Notes: generated by a model from the letters alone, not told the origin. 64,000 bases of DNA from Elstera sp043721315 (GCA_043721315.1 JAYSQZ010000019.1:124001-188000), one strand, 5' to 3'. Shown: positions 17,084 to 25,086, numbered from the stretch's first letter. Program-made: numbers and translations.

Positions 17084-17305
17084 TCAACGCGGGCGGCGCT
17101 TGGCACGGTAGGTTGCGGTCGCCCCCTTCGGCCAGAACGGCACGCCTGAATGACCACCGGATTGTACGGTTTCCGCGACGGGTAGCAGGCCCGTCCGATG
17201 CTCTAATCCTTCTGCCCGTTCAGGCTCGGGGTTGGCCTGTCCTTCGATGGCAGGATCTTGACGCGTGGGGCGAAACACATTCATGGGCTGAAAACTCCGT
17301 CTCAT
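17084..17305 (-). CDS. Small hypothetical protein (73 aa)
   Basis: 73 residues from the ATG at 17305, with GGAG five bases upstream. The sequence is Pro/Arg-rich (MNVFRPTRQDPAIEGQ near the start, ATATYRAKRRPR at the end) and lacks membrane segments, so it may be disordered. The family is not recognised. Support comes from the ribosome site, the lack of a competing reading on the other strand and its place at the head of a run of three small same-strand genes. It could still be spurious. Confidence 0.4.
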   Translation of the reverse strand: MRRSFQPMNVFRPTRQDPAIEGQANPEPERAEGLEHRTGLLPVAETVQSGGHSGVPFWPKGATATYRAKRRPR

Positions 17306-17469
17306 ATCAGCTCCACGCCCCCTAAAGGAACGCGCTTAGAGCCAATGCAGAATGCTGATGCGACTCAGGCTAATCTCCCGTCACCGCAACCGACAGGCTC
17401 GGAAACTACTCACGCCGTGCCGGGCGATGGGCGAAAGATAATGTTTCTGCTGCAAACCTGATAATGTGG

Positions 17470-17494
17470 GGAACCCCTTGCCCTACCGGACGTT
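17470..17494 (+). promoter_or_regulatory. Putative EcfG (general stress sigma) promoter of the LuxR-type regulator
   Basis: GGAAC at 17470-17474, a 16-base spacer, then CGTT at 17491-17494. This equals the EcfG consensus and would start RNA near 17502, 30 bases before the ATG at 17532. It argues against the upstream GTG at 17466 as the start codon. Confidence 0.6.
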
Positions 17495-17531
17495 TCCCTC
17501 CTGGAAGTTCCTCACGCGGAGTTCAGCGTTT

Positions 17532-17957
17532 ATGCTCTCGTATCATTCCATCGGTTATGCCGATCCCAAGGCCCGCATTGCAGATCTCGAAATTTTGCTG
17601 GTGCAAGTCACTGCCGACTTAAAGAGCGCACGCCTCTCCCTCTCTGCCGAGCTTGCGGCGGCGCGCACGGAAGAAGCAGCGCCCTCTGAGGAGGCCGAGG
17701 TGGAGATGCTCCCGCCCCTGCTGGTTAAAACTCTGGCGACGCGGCGAATTTCCCTGCTCACCTCCCGGCAGCGGCAAGTGATGGAGCTGGTCTTGGCAGG
17801 CCACCCTAGCAAAAATATCGCCGTCGATATCGGCATCAGTCAACGAACCGTCGAAAATCACCGCGCTGCGATTATGCGTAAAACCGGGGCAACCTCGCTG
17901 CCGGCTTTAGTGCGGCTCGCGCTTGTCGCACGTTGGGGCGAAACGGAAATGCAGTGA
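17532..17957 (+). CDS. Stand-alone LuxR/FixJ-type HTH transcriptional regulator
   Basis: 141 residues. Residues 10-60 look like a coiled coil (IADLEILLVQVTADLKSARL, then Glu/Ala-rich). Residues 75-135 form a LuxR-type helix-turn-helix: LTSRQRQVMELVLAGHPSKN, ISQRTVENHRAAIMRKTGA. There is no receiver domain, unlike FixJ, so activity is probably set by dimerisation or by level. The ATG at 17532 has GGAG about ten bases upstream and lies downstream of a GGAAC-N16-CGTT promoter, which suggests it belongs to the general stress regulon. Confidence 0.82.
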   Translation: MLSYHSIGYADPKARIADLEILLVQVTADLKSARLSLSAELAAARTEEAAPSEEAEVEMLPPLLVKTLATRRISLLTSRQRQVMELVLAGHPSKNIAVDIGISQRTVENHRAAIMRKTGATSLPALVRLALVARWGETEMQ

Positions 17958-18071
17958 TAGTCAATAAATATGTTGATTTTGCATTTCTGTCGATTAGCCG
18001 GTTCCTGAAGCTACGGAAAACGCTCTAATCCTCTGCCCCCGCACTTTTAGAGAATCACTCGCAACGGCGCT

Positions 18072-18488
18072 TTATGATATCTCGACGCGCAGCCGTTTGC
18101 CCAACGCTTGAGCTGCCGCTTCGATTTGGTCGAATTTCGAGGCGTGACGAAGGTCGAAAAGCCGATCGACTTGCGGCTTATGCCAACCTAACCGACGCGC
18201 CAGTTCAGCCTTCCTAACTCCCTGTTCGAGCATTGCTCTATATAAACCTAGCTTTGCACATTCGAGCGACGAAGGACGAACGGTCTTTTGCCCGGTCTTC
18301 AAGGAGCTAGGAATAGGTAGGGGCTTCCGGGCTTCGACGTAGAATGACAGCGCTGTTTCCAGCGCATCGACCGCCTGCTTTAGCGCTTCGGTTTCGTCCG
18401 CCCCAAAGGTGATCGCCTCCGGCACATCCTCAAACGTGACGAGGATGCTGCCGTCATCGGGCGTCAGGGTTACTGGATAATCAAACAT
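18072..18488 (-). CDS. hicB: HicB family antitoxin
   Basis: 138 residues from the ATG at 18488 (GAGGA seven bases upstream; a GTG at 18494 is possible). The N-terminal half is the degenerate RNase-H-like HicB fold: YPVTLTPDDGSILVTFEDVP, followed by an Ala-rich helix. The C-terminal part is a DNA-binding HTH (GVRKAELARRLGWHKPQVDRL), suited to repressing its own promoter. It neutralises HicA, encoded immediately upstream with a 10-base gap. Confidence 0.92.
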   Translation of the reverse strand: MFDYPVTLTPDDGSILVTFEDVPEAITFGADETEALKQAVDALETALSFYVEARKPLPIPSSLKTGQKTVRPSSLECAKLGLYRAMLEQGVRKAELARRLGWHKPQVDRLFDLRHASKFDQIEAAAQALGKRLRVEIS

Positions 18489-18498
18489 TGTCACATCC

Positions 18499-18678
18499 TC
18501 ACTTCAAACCGAGTTGGCGCTTAATTGCCGCTTCCAGTCCTTTGCCGAGTTCCTGGGCACCATGCATCGGCAGAACCGAAGATTTGCCCTTCAGGAACAC
18601 CTTCAGATGCGAGCCTTTTCCCTCTTCGAAGGTCGCGCCTTGCTGTTCCAGCCATTTCTTCATCTGCTTCGAATTCAC
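18499..18678 (-). CDS. hicA: HicA family mRNA interferase toxin
   Basis: 59 residues, typical HicA size. It reads MNSKQMKKWLEQQGATFEEG, then GKGSHLKVFLKGKSSVLPMH and ends in a Lys/Leu helix. HicA has a dsRBD-like fold that cleaves mRNA using the His of the GSH motif, present here. Translation must start at GTG 18678, because in-frame stops lie directly upstream. The order hicA then hicB on the minus strand is the usual one. TATGAT at about 18691-18696 (minus strand) is a plausible -10. Confidence 0.9.
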   Translation of the reverse strand: MNSKQMKKWLEQQGATFEEGKGSHLKVFLKGKSSVLPMHGAQELGKGLEAAIKRQLGLK

Positions 18679-18719
18679 GATGAGAATAGCTTATCATAGA
18701 TGGGATGTTTACCGCTAAA

Positions 18720-19226
18720 AAGAAACACATCTGTTTCCAAAAGAAGACGCGCGGCGCGGCTTTTCTGAAAAACCAAGGAGGGTATTTTGGTGGGGCATCA
18801 CAATTCGATTCACGAATTCATGAAGAGTTTCAATACGATCTCCAATCGGGTTTTCCCGAAACCTCACCACGTTTCCCCCATTCACGGACCAGAGACGAAA
18901 ACAGTCATCCTCATTCCCAGTTTTAACCGCCAGAGCCTCCACAGGAGGCTCTGGGACAGCCCGTTTTCTCTTTTCCAGCTTCAGGCAGAGAGGTCCGTCG
19001 ATCCAAGGACACGGGTCCATTCGCTTTTACCGACCAGTAATCGCAAGTTTTTCGGCACGATTCGCCGGAAAACTAGGCGACCGTGAAATTCCCTCAGATG
19101 TGTGCCCCAACTCATGTCGAACCCCAATGTTGGAGTCAACCTCGGCTTTGATCTTGGAGTCGTCTGTAAAAACTGCCCGTCCCAGCGCCTAATTTCTCTG
19201 TGAAATCAGATGGTTAGGTTGGTTTT
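18720..19226. other. Gene-poor stretch of atypical composition beside tRNA-Arg
   Basis: No gene could be assigned. A 98-99-codon frame (TTG 18787 or GTG 18790 to 19086, + strand) has a perfect AAGGAGGG site at 18774-18782, but its product matches nothing I know and uses AGG and AGA often. A 101-codon frame lies opposite (18715-19020). The composition looks less GC-rich than the neighbours, suggesting a small transferred or decayed segment. Confidence 0.3.
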
Positions 19227-19303
19227 TGGCGTCCCCGGCGGGATTCGAACCCACGGCCTACAGCTTAGGAGGCTGCCGCTCTATCCTGCTGAGCTACGGA
19301 GAC
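19227..19303 (-). tRNA. tRNA-Arg (anticodon CCT)
   Basis: 77 bases. The acceptor GTCTCCG pairs with CGGGGAC, the D arm is GCTC/GAGC, the anticodon stem GCAGC/GCTGT carries loop CTCCTAA giving anticodon CCT (codon AGG), and the T arm is GTGGGTTCGAATCCCGC. The discriminator is G and the 3' CCA is encoded. It reads a rare arginine codon. Confidence 0.95.
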
Positions 19304-19347
19304 TACACATGAAGTTTATACGGGATGACGGTTCCCAGAGCAACGAG

Positions 19348-20322
19348 TCAGGAAAGCACGAGAGACGCTAGATCCAGCTTATAGCGTTCGGTGGCGCGGA
19401 CTAAGGCGGCGCGAATACCGGGTTCCAGCGCGGCGTGACCGGCGTCGGGCACGATCACCAAGTCGGCTTCGGGCCACGCCTTCTTCAAGTCATAGGCTGA
19501 CACAACGGGGCAGACGACATCGTAGCGCCCTTGCACAATCGTACACGGCAGGCGGCGGACGCGACCGATTTGGGCGAGCAACTGGCCTTCCCGCAAAAAC
19601 ACGTCATGCACAAAGTAATGGGCTTCCAGGCGGCTAATCGGAAGGAGCGCTACGCTCGGCTCTTGCGGAAGATCAGCCGTGGGCAGCAATGTGGAAATAC
19701 GGGTCTCAAACTGGCTCCAGGCGTGAGCGGCGGGCAAATGAACCGCAGGGTTGGGGTCGGTCAGGCGGCGATAGTAGGCGGCTAATAAACCTTCGGGCGT
19801 GTGCGCGCCTTGCTCGGCTGCGGGCAGCGCCGCGATAAAATCCTCCCACACATCGGGAAAAATCTCGCGAACGCCGGTTAAAAACCACGCCACTTCCGAT
19901 TTGCGCCCCAAAAAAATGCCGCGCAGCACGAAACCTAAGCAGTGATCCGGGTGCGCTTGCCCATAAGCCAGCGCCAGCGTCGATCCCCACGAACCGCCGA
20001 ACACGAGCCAACGATCAACCCCCAGTTCAGCGCGCAAGGCTTCAATGTCGCCAATCAGATCTTGCGTGGAATTCTCGCGAATTTCCGCCAGGGGGCGGGA
20101 TCGACCACAGCCGCGCTGATCGAACAGGATAATGCGATATGCGCCAGGATCGAAAAACCGCCGATGCGTTGGCGAGGCCCCGGCCCCCGGCCCGCCGTGC
20201 AAAAACAACGCGGGGATGCCGTTGGGGTTGCCGCATTCCTCCCAGTAGATCTTATGCAGGTTGCCGCGCGCTAACAGGCCGTGACGGCTAAGATCAATAG
20301 GGGGGAAGAGGTCGGAACGCAT
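19348..20322 (-). CDS. pip: Proline iminopeptidase (alpha/beta hydrolase)
   Basis: 324 residues from the ATG at 20322 (GGAG eight bases before). It removes N-terminal proline from peptides in the cytoplasm. The family pattern is clear: HKIYWEECGNPNGIPALFLH, HGGPGAGASP (oxyanion hole), FDQRGCGRS, nucleophile Ser in FGGSWGSTLALAYGQ, IFLGRKSEVAWF, the Asp in GRYDVVCP and the His in PDAGHAALEP. The frame is open upstream to 20388, but that extension lacks a good ribosome site. It is divergent from the SNase-like gene. Confidence 0.93.
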   Translation of the reverse strand: MRSDLFPPIDLSRHGLLARGNLHKIYWEECGNPNGIPALFLHGGPGAGASPTHRRFFDPGAYRIILFDQRGCGRSRPLAEIRENSTQDLIGDIEALRAELGVDRWLVFGGSWGSTLALAYGQAHPDHCLGFVLRGIFLGRKSEVAWFLTGVREIFPDVWEDFIAALPAAEQGAHTPEGLLAAYYRRLTDPNPAVHLPAAHAWSQFETRISTLLPTADLPQEPSVALLPISRLEAHYFVHDVFLREGQLLAQIGRVRRLPCTIVQGRYDVVCPVVSAYDLKKAWPEADLVIVPDAGHAALEPGIRAALVRATERYKLDLASLVLS

Positions 20323-20463
20323 CTTGGGGTCTCCACGACGAAAGAGGGAAACACCTGCTCCCCTCTCCACAGAACAGGGTTCACTCATCGGGTTTCAAGC
20401 AAAAAACGCCCATTGCACGCAGCCATGCTATCCTTGCCGCACGATGAGGCTGGGGTAAGACAT

Positions 20464-21237
20464 ATGATTAGGCTGATGGCGCTTCTCGCGGTGTGCCTGC
20501 TGCTGCCGTTCGTTTCGGCGGTTGCGAGTTCGCAGACAGTCGCTAAACTCGACGGGCAAACGCTGGTTTTGGCCGATGGGCAACGCCTTTGGCTTTTGGG
20601 GGCCTGGGGGCCGCAGCCGGGGGCCAACCCAACCCAAGGCGAACCAGGGGCGACAGACGCCGAAAGCGCGCTGGCGGCGGATGCTGTGGGGCGGCGTGCC
20701 GCGTCGGCTACGCTGCTCGGGCCGGATCGCAGCGGGCGCTTTGGGGCGATTGTTACTCTTGAGGGCGATAGCGCGTCCTTGAACGAACGGCTGGTGCGCG
20801 GTGGTTGGGCGCGCGCCTATCTGCTGCCGGGGTTGCCGAAAACCGACGATCCGGGGCCAACCTTGTTGCCGCTGCTGTTGAGGGCAGAAGCCGCTGCGCG
20901 CGCTGACGGGCGCGGCCTGTGGCAGTTCCCCGCCTACCGGGTTCGCCAAGCGGGGGCGGAGGATTTATGGTCGCTGCGCGATCAGTTTCACATCGTTGAA
21001 GGCCGCGTGCAACGGCTGACGAAGCGGGCCGGATCAGGTGCAGATCTAACTTTGGGCGACGGGCGTTCGGCCCTAAAACTCGTCGTCTCCAGCGCGGTAG
21101 GGCGCGTTCTGAAGGCGCGTGGTCTCGATCCCCATGGTCTTATGGATGCGAAGCTGCGCGTGCGCGGCTGGGTTGGCGTAGGGGGCGGCTTGGCGATCAC
21201 GTTGGAGCGCCCTGAGTATTTAGAAAAACTGCCTTAG
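20464..21237 (+). CDS. Thermonuclease-like (SNase fold) exported protein with degenerate active site
   Basis: 257 residues with a signal peptide (MIRLMALLAVCLLLPFVSAV). Residues 27-160 follow the staphylococcal-nuclease fold: LDGQTLVLADGQRLWLLGAW, GPDRSGRFGAIVTLEG, SLNERLVRGGWARAYLLP and AEAAARADGRGLWQFP. The usual DGDT and LLGIDAPE motifs read DGQT and LLGAWGPQ, so one calcium ligand and the Asp/Glu pair look lost and nuclease activity is doubtful. The C-terminal 85 residues (VEGRVQRLTKRAG onwards) resemble an OB-like beta domain. The stop codon lies in a palindrome. Confidence 0.7.
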   Translation: MIRLMALLAVCLLLPFVSAVASSQTVAKLDGQTLVLADGQRLWLLGAWGPQPGANPTQGEPGATDAESALAADAVGRRAASATLLGPDRSGRFGAIVTLEGDSASLNERLVRGGWARAYLLPGLPKTDDPGPTLLPLLLRAEAAARADGRGLWQFPAYRVRQAGAEDLWSLRDQFHIVEGRVQRLTKRAGSGADLTLGDGRSALKLVVSSAVGRVLKARGLDPHGLMDAKLRVRGWVGVGGGLAITLERPEYLEKLP

Positions 21238-21269
21238 AGCCGCGTGCCTTAACTCTGGCGCGGCTCTAA
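21234..21269. terminator. Hairpin between convergent genes; diverged copy D of the palindromic repeat
   Basis: TTAGAGCCGCG (21234-21244) pairs with CGCGGCTCTAA (21259-21269). The first TAG is the stop codon of the SNase-like gene. The hairpin resembles the second palindrome of the copies at 34936 and 63390. No T-run follows, so it may be a weak terminator or a 3' stabiliser for both convergent transcripts. Confidence 0.55.
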
Positions 21270-21874
21270 ACGCCCCCTTTCAGCCAATGGGAGAAGTACT
21301 GTTTGAGCTTCTTCACCTTCGGGGCCGACACGCCTGCGATATAGGGATTGCTAGGGTTGCGCGCGGCATAGCCGTGATGCTCAGGTTCGGCCACATAGAA
21401 GGCGGTCAGCGGCTCCAGTGTGGTCATGATCGGGCCGGAATAGAGTTTCGCCTCGTCTAACTGCCGGATGTACGCGCGCGCCACCGCCTGCTCTTCCGGG
21501 CGAGTGTGGAAGATAACGGAGCGATATTGCCGCCCCACATCGGCCCCTTGCCGATCTTTTTGTGTGGGATCGTGGGCGACGCCGAAAAACAATTTCAGCA
21601 ACTGCCCATACGTCACCTGCGCCGGATCATAGGTAATCTCGATCACTTCGGCGTGATTAGTCCGGCCCGTGCAGACCGTGCGATAATCTGCCGTGCTCGC
21701 ACTATCTCCGGCATAACCCGGACGAATTTCGAGAACGCCCGCGACGGCAGCATAAACCGCCTCGGTACACCAAAAACAACCGCCGCCGAAAATGGCCGTG
21801 CGCGCGGCACCGGCCTCGGCAGGCAAATCTTGCGCGGGGTCCGGCAAGGACCAGGGATCAATCATGAGGGGCAT
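21266..21874 (-). CDS. msrA: Peptide-methionine (S)-S-oxide reductase MsrA
   Basis: 202 residues. It reduces the S-diastereomer of methionine sulfoxide in cytoplasmic proteins with thioredoxin. The active site is AIFGGGCFWCTEAVYAAVAG (nucleophilic first Cys), and GYAGDSASTADYRTVCTGRT, HAEVIEITYDP, FFGVAHDPTQKDRQGADVG and GRQYRSVIF follow as expected. The C-terminus ends in a Lys-rich helix without an MsrB fusion. With msrP at 4.9 kb the region encodes both cytoplasmic and periplasmic methionine repair. Confidence 0.95.
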   Translation of the reverse strand: MPLMIDPWSLPDPAQDLPAEAGAARTAIFGGGCFWCTEAVYAAVAGVLEIRPGYAGDSASTADYRTVCTGRTNHAEVIEITYDPAQVTYGQLLKLFFGVAHDPTQKDRQGADVGRQYRSVIFHTRPEEQAVARAYIRQLDEAKLYSGPIMTTLEPLTAFYVAEPEHHGYAARNPSNPYIAGVSAPKVKKLKQYFSHWLKGGV

Positions 21875-22035
21875 TGGACGCTCCGGCAGAACTGGGATCA
21901 GTTTGATATGGGGTCGAAGCCCTCGCGGGTAAAGGCGGGGTTAGCTTGGCGGAAACGACGCAGGTGAATTTCTCTGCCCTGTTTCCGGGCGATTTAGTGT
22001 AGGCTCTAATCCTTATTTCGCTGGTTCGAGACGCC

Positions 22036-24435
22036 ATGTCCGCTGTTTTTTCGCCCCCGCCTAGCCTGTTCATCGCGCAGGAAGACAGCGATATTCCCTT
22101 CGTTGGGGCACTGCTGGATTCAATGGACACTGCCGCCTGCCTGATTGATGCTGGGGAGCATATTATCGGCTGGAACCGTTGCTATGAGGCTTTTTTTCCT
22201 GAGCATGAAGGGCTGTTGCGCCGGGGCTGGTCTTATATCGAAAACCAGCGGAATTATTTTCGGAATAATACCGAGATTACCGACCCCAAACTGTTTGAAG
22301 AAACCGTTGCCGCCGGGATAGAGCGACATCGGAGTATGCGGGACTCATCGCTCTTCCAAAAGCGCAATGGCCGATGGTTGAATAGCCGTATCTATTGGTT
22401 CGCCGATGGCTCTTGCCTTAAAACTTGGCAGGATGTAACGCGCCAGCACAGTAAATCGAATACCGATCTTTTCATGGAAGGCACCGACAGAGGGGTTGTG
22501 CTGTTCGGCACCGATGGGAACTTCGAGAAGGCCAATCGCGTGATGGGCGATATTTTCCCGCGCGCGGTCGATTTATTTCATCCTGGCACGACCTATTTCG
22601 ATCATCTGCGGGCTTATGCGGAAACCACGCTGGCCACTCACGAGGCCGAAGCTATTGCCCGGCTCCTCAATCGCCCCTTTCCCATTCGCACGCCGCTGGC
22701 CCGCCCGCTGCACTTGCGAAAAGCCGACGGCGGCTGGGTGGAGTTGCGCGAACGAGTGCTGTTCGATGGATCGCTGCAAACCCTGTGGCTCGATATTAGC
22801 ACGGCCAAAGCTCTTGAAAAAAGCAATGCCGACCTGGACCGGTTGGTTCACGAACTGGGCTTAGCCCGGCAGACCGCCGAGGCCGCGAGCGCCGCCAAAT
22901 CGGCGTTTCTTGCCACCATGAGCCACGAAATCCGCACGCCGATGAACGGGGTGTTGGGAATGCTCGACCTGCTTCGCACAGTGGCCCTGCCCCCCGAAGC
23001 GCTGGATTACGCCGAAACCGCCCATCAATCGGCCATCGCGCTGTTGGGGATTATTGATGACGTGCTCGATATTACCAAGCTCGAAGCCGGGCGGGTAACG
23101 CTGGAAGCGGTAGCGTTCCGGCCCAGCGAACTCTTGCGCTCCATCGTCGCCCTTTTCGCGCCTCGCGTCGCCGAACGCGGCGTTGCCTTGCGACTGCAAA
23201 CCGATGCGTCGTTGGAGGCTTTCTATCAAGGCGACCCCACACGGTTGCGCCAGATTCTCACCAACCTCGTCGGCAATGCGGTGAAATTCACCCCGGCGGG
23301 GGCAATCACGCTCTGCGGCTATACCGAGGCGCTGACCGAGGCCGACAGCCCGCCGGATACCATCAGGCTCGTGCTGGAAGTGCGCGATACCGGCATCGGC
23401 ATTCCCTTGGAACAACAGGCGCTGATTTTCGATCGTTTCACGCAGTCCGACCAATCAATTACGCGGCGTTTTGGCGGCACGGGCCTCGGCCTTGCGATCA
23501 CGCGCGAGTTGGCGCAACTGATGGGCGGCTACGTGAGCCTTGCGAGCGCCCCCGGCGAGGGCAGCGTTTTCACTGTCGCCCTACCGCTACCGCGCTTGAC
23601 CGAGGCGGCGCTGGCGAGCCTTGCAGAACGCGCCGCACAACCCCCGGCACGCTACGACCTTAACCGCCCGCTCACGATTTTGCTGGCGGAAGATAATGAG
23701 ATCAATCAGCGCGTCGTGATCGCCCTACTGCGGAAAGCCGGGCACGCGGTGTTCTGCGTTGCCTCGGGCCGGGAGGCGGTAGAAGCGCTGGCCGAGCATA
23801 AGTTCGATCTGGTGTTGATGGATATTCACATGCCGGAGATGGATGGGTTGCAAGCCACGCGGATTATCCGCGCAAGCCAACAGCCGTGGGCGCGCATCCC
23901 CATTATCGCGCTGACCGCCGACGCGCTTGACGAGTCGCGCCGCACCCATCTTGCGGCGGGCATGAACGATACGCTGGCCAAACCCATCGACCGCGACAAG
24001 CTGCTGAAAACGCTGCAACGCTGGGCCGATGCGCCGAATAAAGCCGCCAGCGCAACCCCGGAAGCGGTGACGGAACCCGAACGGGAACGCTTCGATCAAA
24101 CCCGCTTCAATGAATTGGCCGATACCATTGGCTGCGATGGGCTGACCGATTTGATCGAGAGCGTCATCGTCGCCGTGACCGACAGGCTGGCCGATTTGGA
24201 GCGCTTGAAGGACGGGCCGGATGCGACGGAAATTCATGCCCCCGCCCACCAGCTTATCTCCCTCTTTGGTAATTTCGCCCTGACCCGGCTGCACGATTCG
24301 TCGCGCCGCCTTGCCAGCGCCGCCCTTGCGGGTAATAGGGCAGACGCGCTTCAGCACATCACGCGCCTCGCGCAAGAGGCCGAGGAAGATTTGCCCCTGT
24401 TGCTCGCTGCCGCGAGCGCGGCACTATCGGGTTAG
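22036..24435 (+). CDS. Hybrid sensor histidine kinase with two PAS-like domains, receiver and HPt
   Basis: 799 residues, no membrane segment, so a cytoplasmic sensor. Order: two PAS-like regions (about 30-140 and 150-265), a short coiled coil, HisKA with FLATMSHEIRTPMNGVLGML (phospho-His297), HATPase (NLVGNAVKFTPAG, DTGIGIPLEQQ, GTGLGLAI), a receiver with ILLAEDNEINQRVV and LVLMDIHMPEMDG (phospho-Asp596), and a C-terminal HPt with His738 in HAPAHQLISLFGNFAL. All phosphorelay sites are present. No output regulator is adjacent, so the target is unknown. Its end overlaps convergent creA by 4 bases. Confidence 0.92.
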   Translation: MSAVFSPPPSLFIAQEDSDIPFVGALLDSMDTAACLIDAGEHIIGWNRCYEAFFPEHEGLLRRGWSYIENQRNYFRNNTEITDPKLFEETVAAGIERHRSMRDSSLFQKRNGRWLNSRIYWFADGSCLKTWQDVTRQHSKSNTDLFMEGTDRGVVLFGTDGNFEKANRVMGDIFPRAVDLFHPGTTYFDHLRAYAETTLATHEAEAIARLLNRPFPIRTPLARPLHLRKADGGWVELRERVLFDGSLQTLWLDISTAKALEKSNADLDRLVHELGLARQTAEAASAAKSAFLATMSHEIRTPMNGVLGMLDLLRTVALPPEALDYAETAHQSAIALLGIIDDVLDITKLEAGRVTLEAVAFRPSELLRSIVALFAPRVAERGVALRLQTDASLEAFYQGDPTRLRQILTNLVGNAVKFTPAGAITLCGYTEALTEADSPPDTIRLVLEVRDTGIGIPLEQQALIFDRFTQSDQSITRRFGGTGLGLAITRELAQLMGGYVSLASAPGEGSVFTVALPLPRLTEAALASLAERAAQPPARYDLNRPLTILLAEDNEINQRVVIALLRKAGHAVFCVASGREAVEALAEHKFDLVLMDIHMPEMDGLQATRIIRASQQPWARIPIIALTADALDESRRTHLAAGMNDTLAKPIDRDKLLKTLQRWADAPNKAASATPEAVTEPERERFDQTRFNELADTIGCDGLTDLIESVIVAVTDRLADLERLKDGPDATEIHAPAHQLISLFGNFALTRLHDSSRRLASAALAGNRADALQHITRLAQEAEEDLPLLLAAASAALSG

Positions 24436-24890
24436 TTCTGAAGCGGGACGACCGAGACAGCGTTATAGGACGAGCCGTCGATCAGCTTGGTGGACCAAAC
24501 CAGATAGACCAGCACTTGCTTTTGCGTATCGAAAAACCGGGAGACGCGCATTGATTTGAAGATGAAGGACGTGCGCTCGCTGAACACTTCCTCGCCCTTC
24601 TTGCCCTTATCAATCTCGCCGCGAATTTTCACAGGGCCAACCGCGCGGCAGGCGATGGAAAAACGGCTGGGGTCTTCCGCCAACCCAACCGCGCCCGACA
24701 GACCGCCCGTATCGGCGCGCGATACGTAACAGGCAACGCCGTCCACCTTGGGATCGTCGTACCGTTCGATCAACACTTTGTCGTTCGGGCCGACGAGGCG
24801 GAAGGTGGTCGAAACTTCCCCGATGCGGGTTTGGGCAAAGGCCAAGCCGGGGAGCAGCAGGGCGAGCGTAAGGGCGGCGAGCTTGACCAT
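24432..24890 (-). CDS. creA: CreA family exported protein
   Basis: 152 residues from the ATG at 24890 (GGGGG five bases upstream). A signal peptide (MVKLAALTLALLLPGLAFA) directs it to the periplasm. The mature part matches CreA: IGEVSTTFRLVGPNDKV, DDPKVDGVACYVSRADTGG, AEDPSRFSIACRAVGPV, and SMRVSRFFDTQKQVLVYLVW. CreA lies next to the creBCD two-component locus in E. coli, but its function is unknown and no creBCD is here. The two Cys could form a disulfide. Confidence 0.9.
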   Translation of the reverse strand: MVKLAALTLALLLPGLAFAQTRIGEVSTTFRLVGPNDKVLIERYDDPKVDGVACYVSRADTGGLSGAVGLAEDPSRFSIACRAVGPVKIRGEIDKGKKGEEVFSERTSFIFKSMRVSRFFDTQKQVLVYLVWSTKLIDGSSYNAVSVVPLQN

Positions 24891-24944
24891 AACGGGGGGA
24901 CTCCATAGTTTGAACTTCAACGACCATCGCTCTCGCTGCACAAG

Positions 24945-25037
24945 ATGGCAAAGATGCCGCTCTTCGTAACAGATCCCGAAGTCGAACAGTTGACGGAACA
25001 GTTGGCGCGCCGCCACGGCATTAGCAAGACCGAGTGA
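24945..25037 (+). pseudogene. Truncated VapB/PSK-type antitoxin remnant (30 aa)
   Basis: The 30 codons from ATG 24945 read MAKMPLFVTDPEVEQLTEQL, then ARRHGISKTE and TGA. This matches the N-terminal DNA-binding part of VapB antitoxins of the PSK/RHH type (LFVxDPEVxxLxxxLAxxxGxSKTEAV), cut exactly where the toxin-binding tail should begin. No VapC follows. It is probably a remnant of a lost module next to MazEF. Confidence 0.6.
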
Positions 25038-25051
25038 CTCCGTGAATAATC

Positions 25052-25086
25052 TTGACTCCGACGGCTCAGGATCATATTGTGATCCT
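25052..25086 (+). promoter_or_regulatory. mazEF promoter with palindromic operator
   Basis: TTGACT (25052-25057), a 17-base spacer and TATTGT (25075-25080) form a good sigma-70 promoter. A perfect inverted repeat, AGGATCA-TATTG-TGATCCT (25068-25086), is centred on the -10, where the antitoxin or antitoxin-toxin complex could repress. The ATG at 25117 lies 30 bases downstream. Confidence 0.65.

Noticed and set aside
17346..17461. 38-codon frame that could be a small protein
   Set aside because: No ribosome site, no recognisable family, and it ends at the EcfG-type promoter; likely chance.
18787..19086. 99-codon frame with a perfect ribosome site
   Set aside because: Attractive start, but the product is unlike any family I know and a competing frame lies opposite; left as an unassigned segment.
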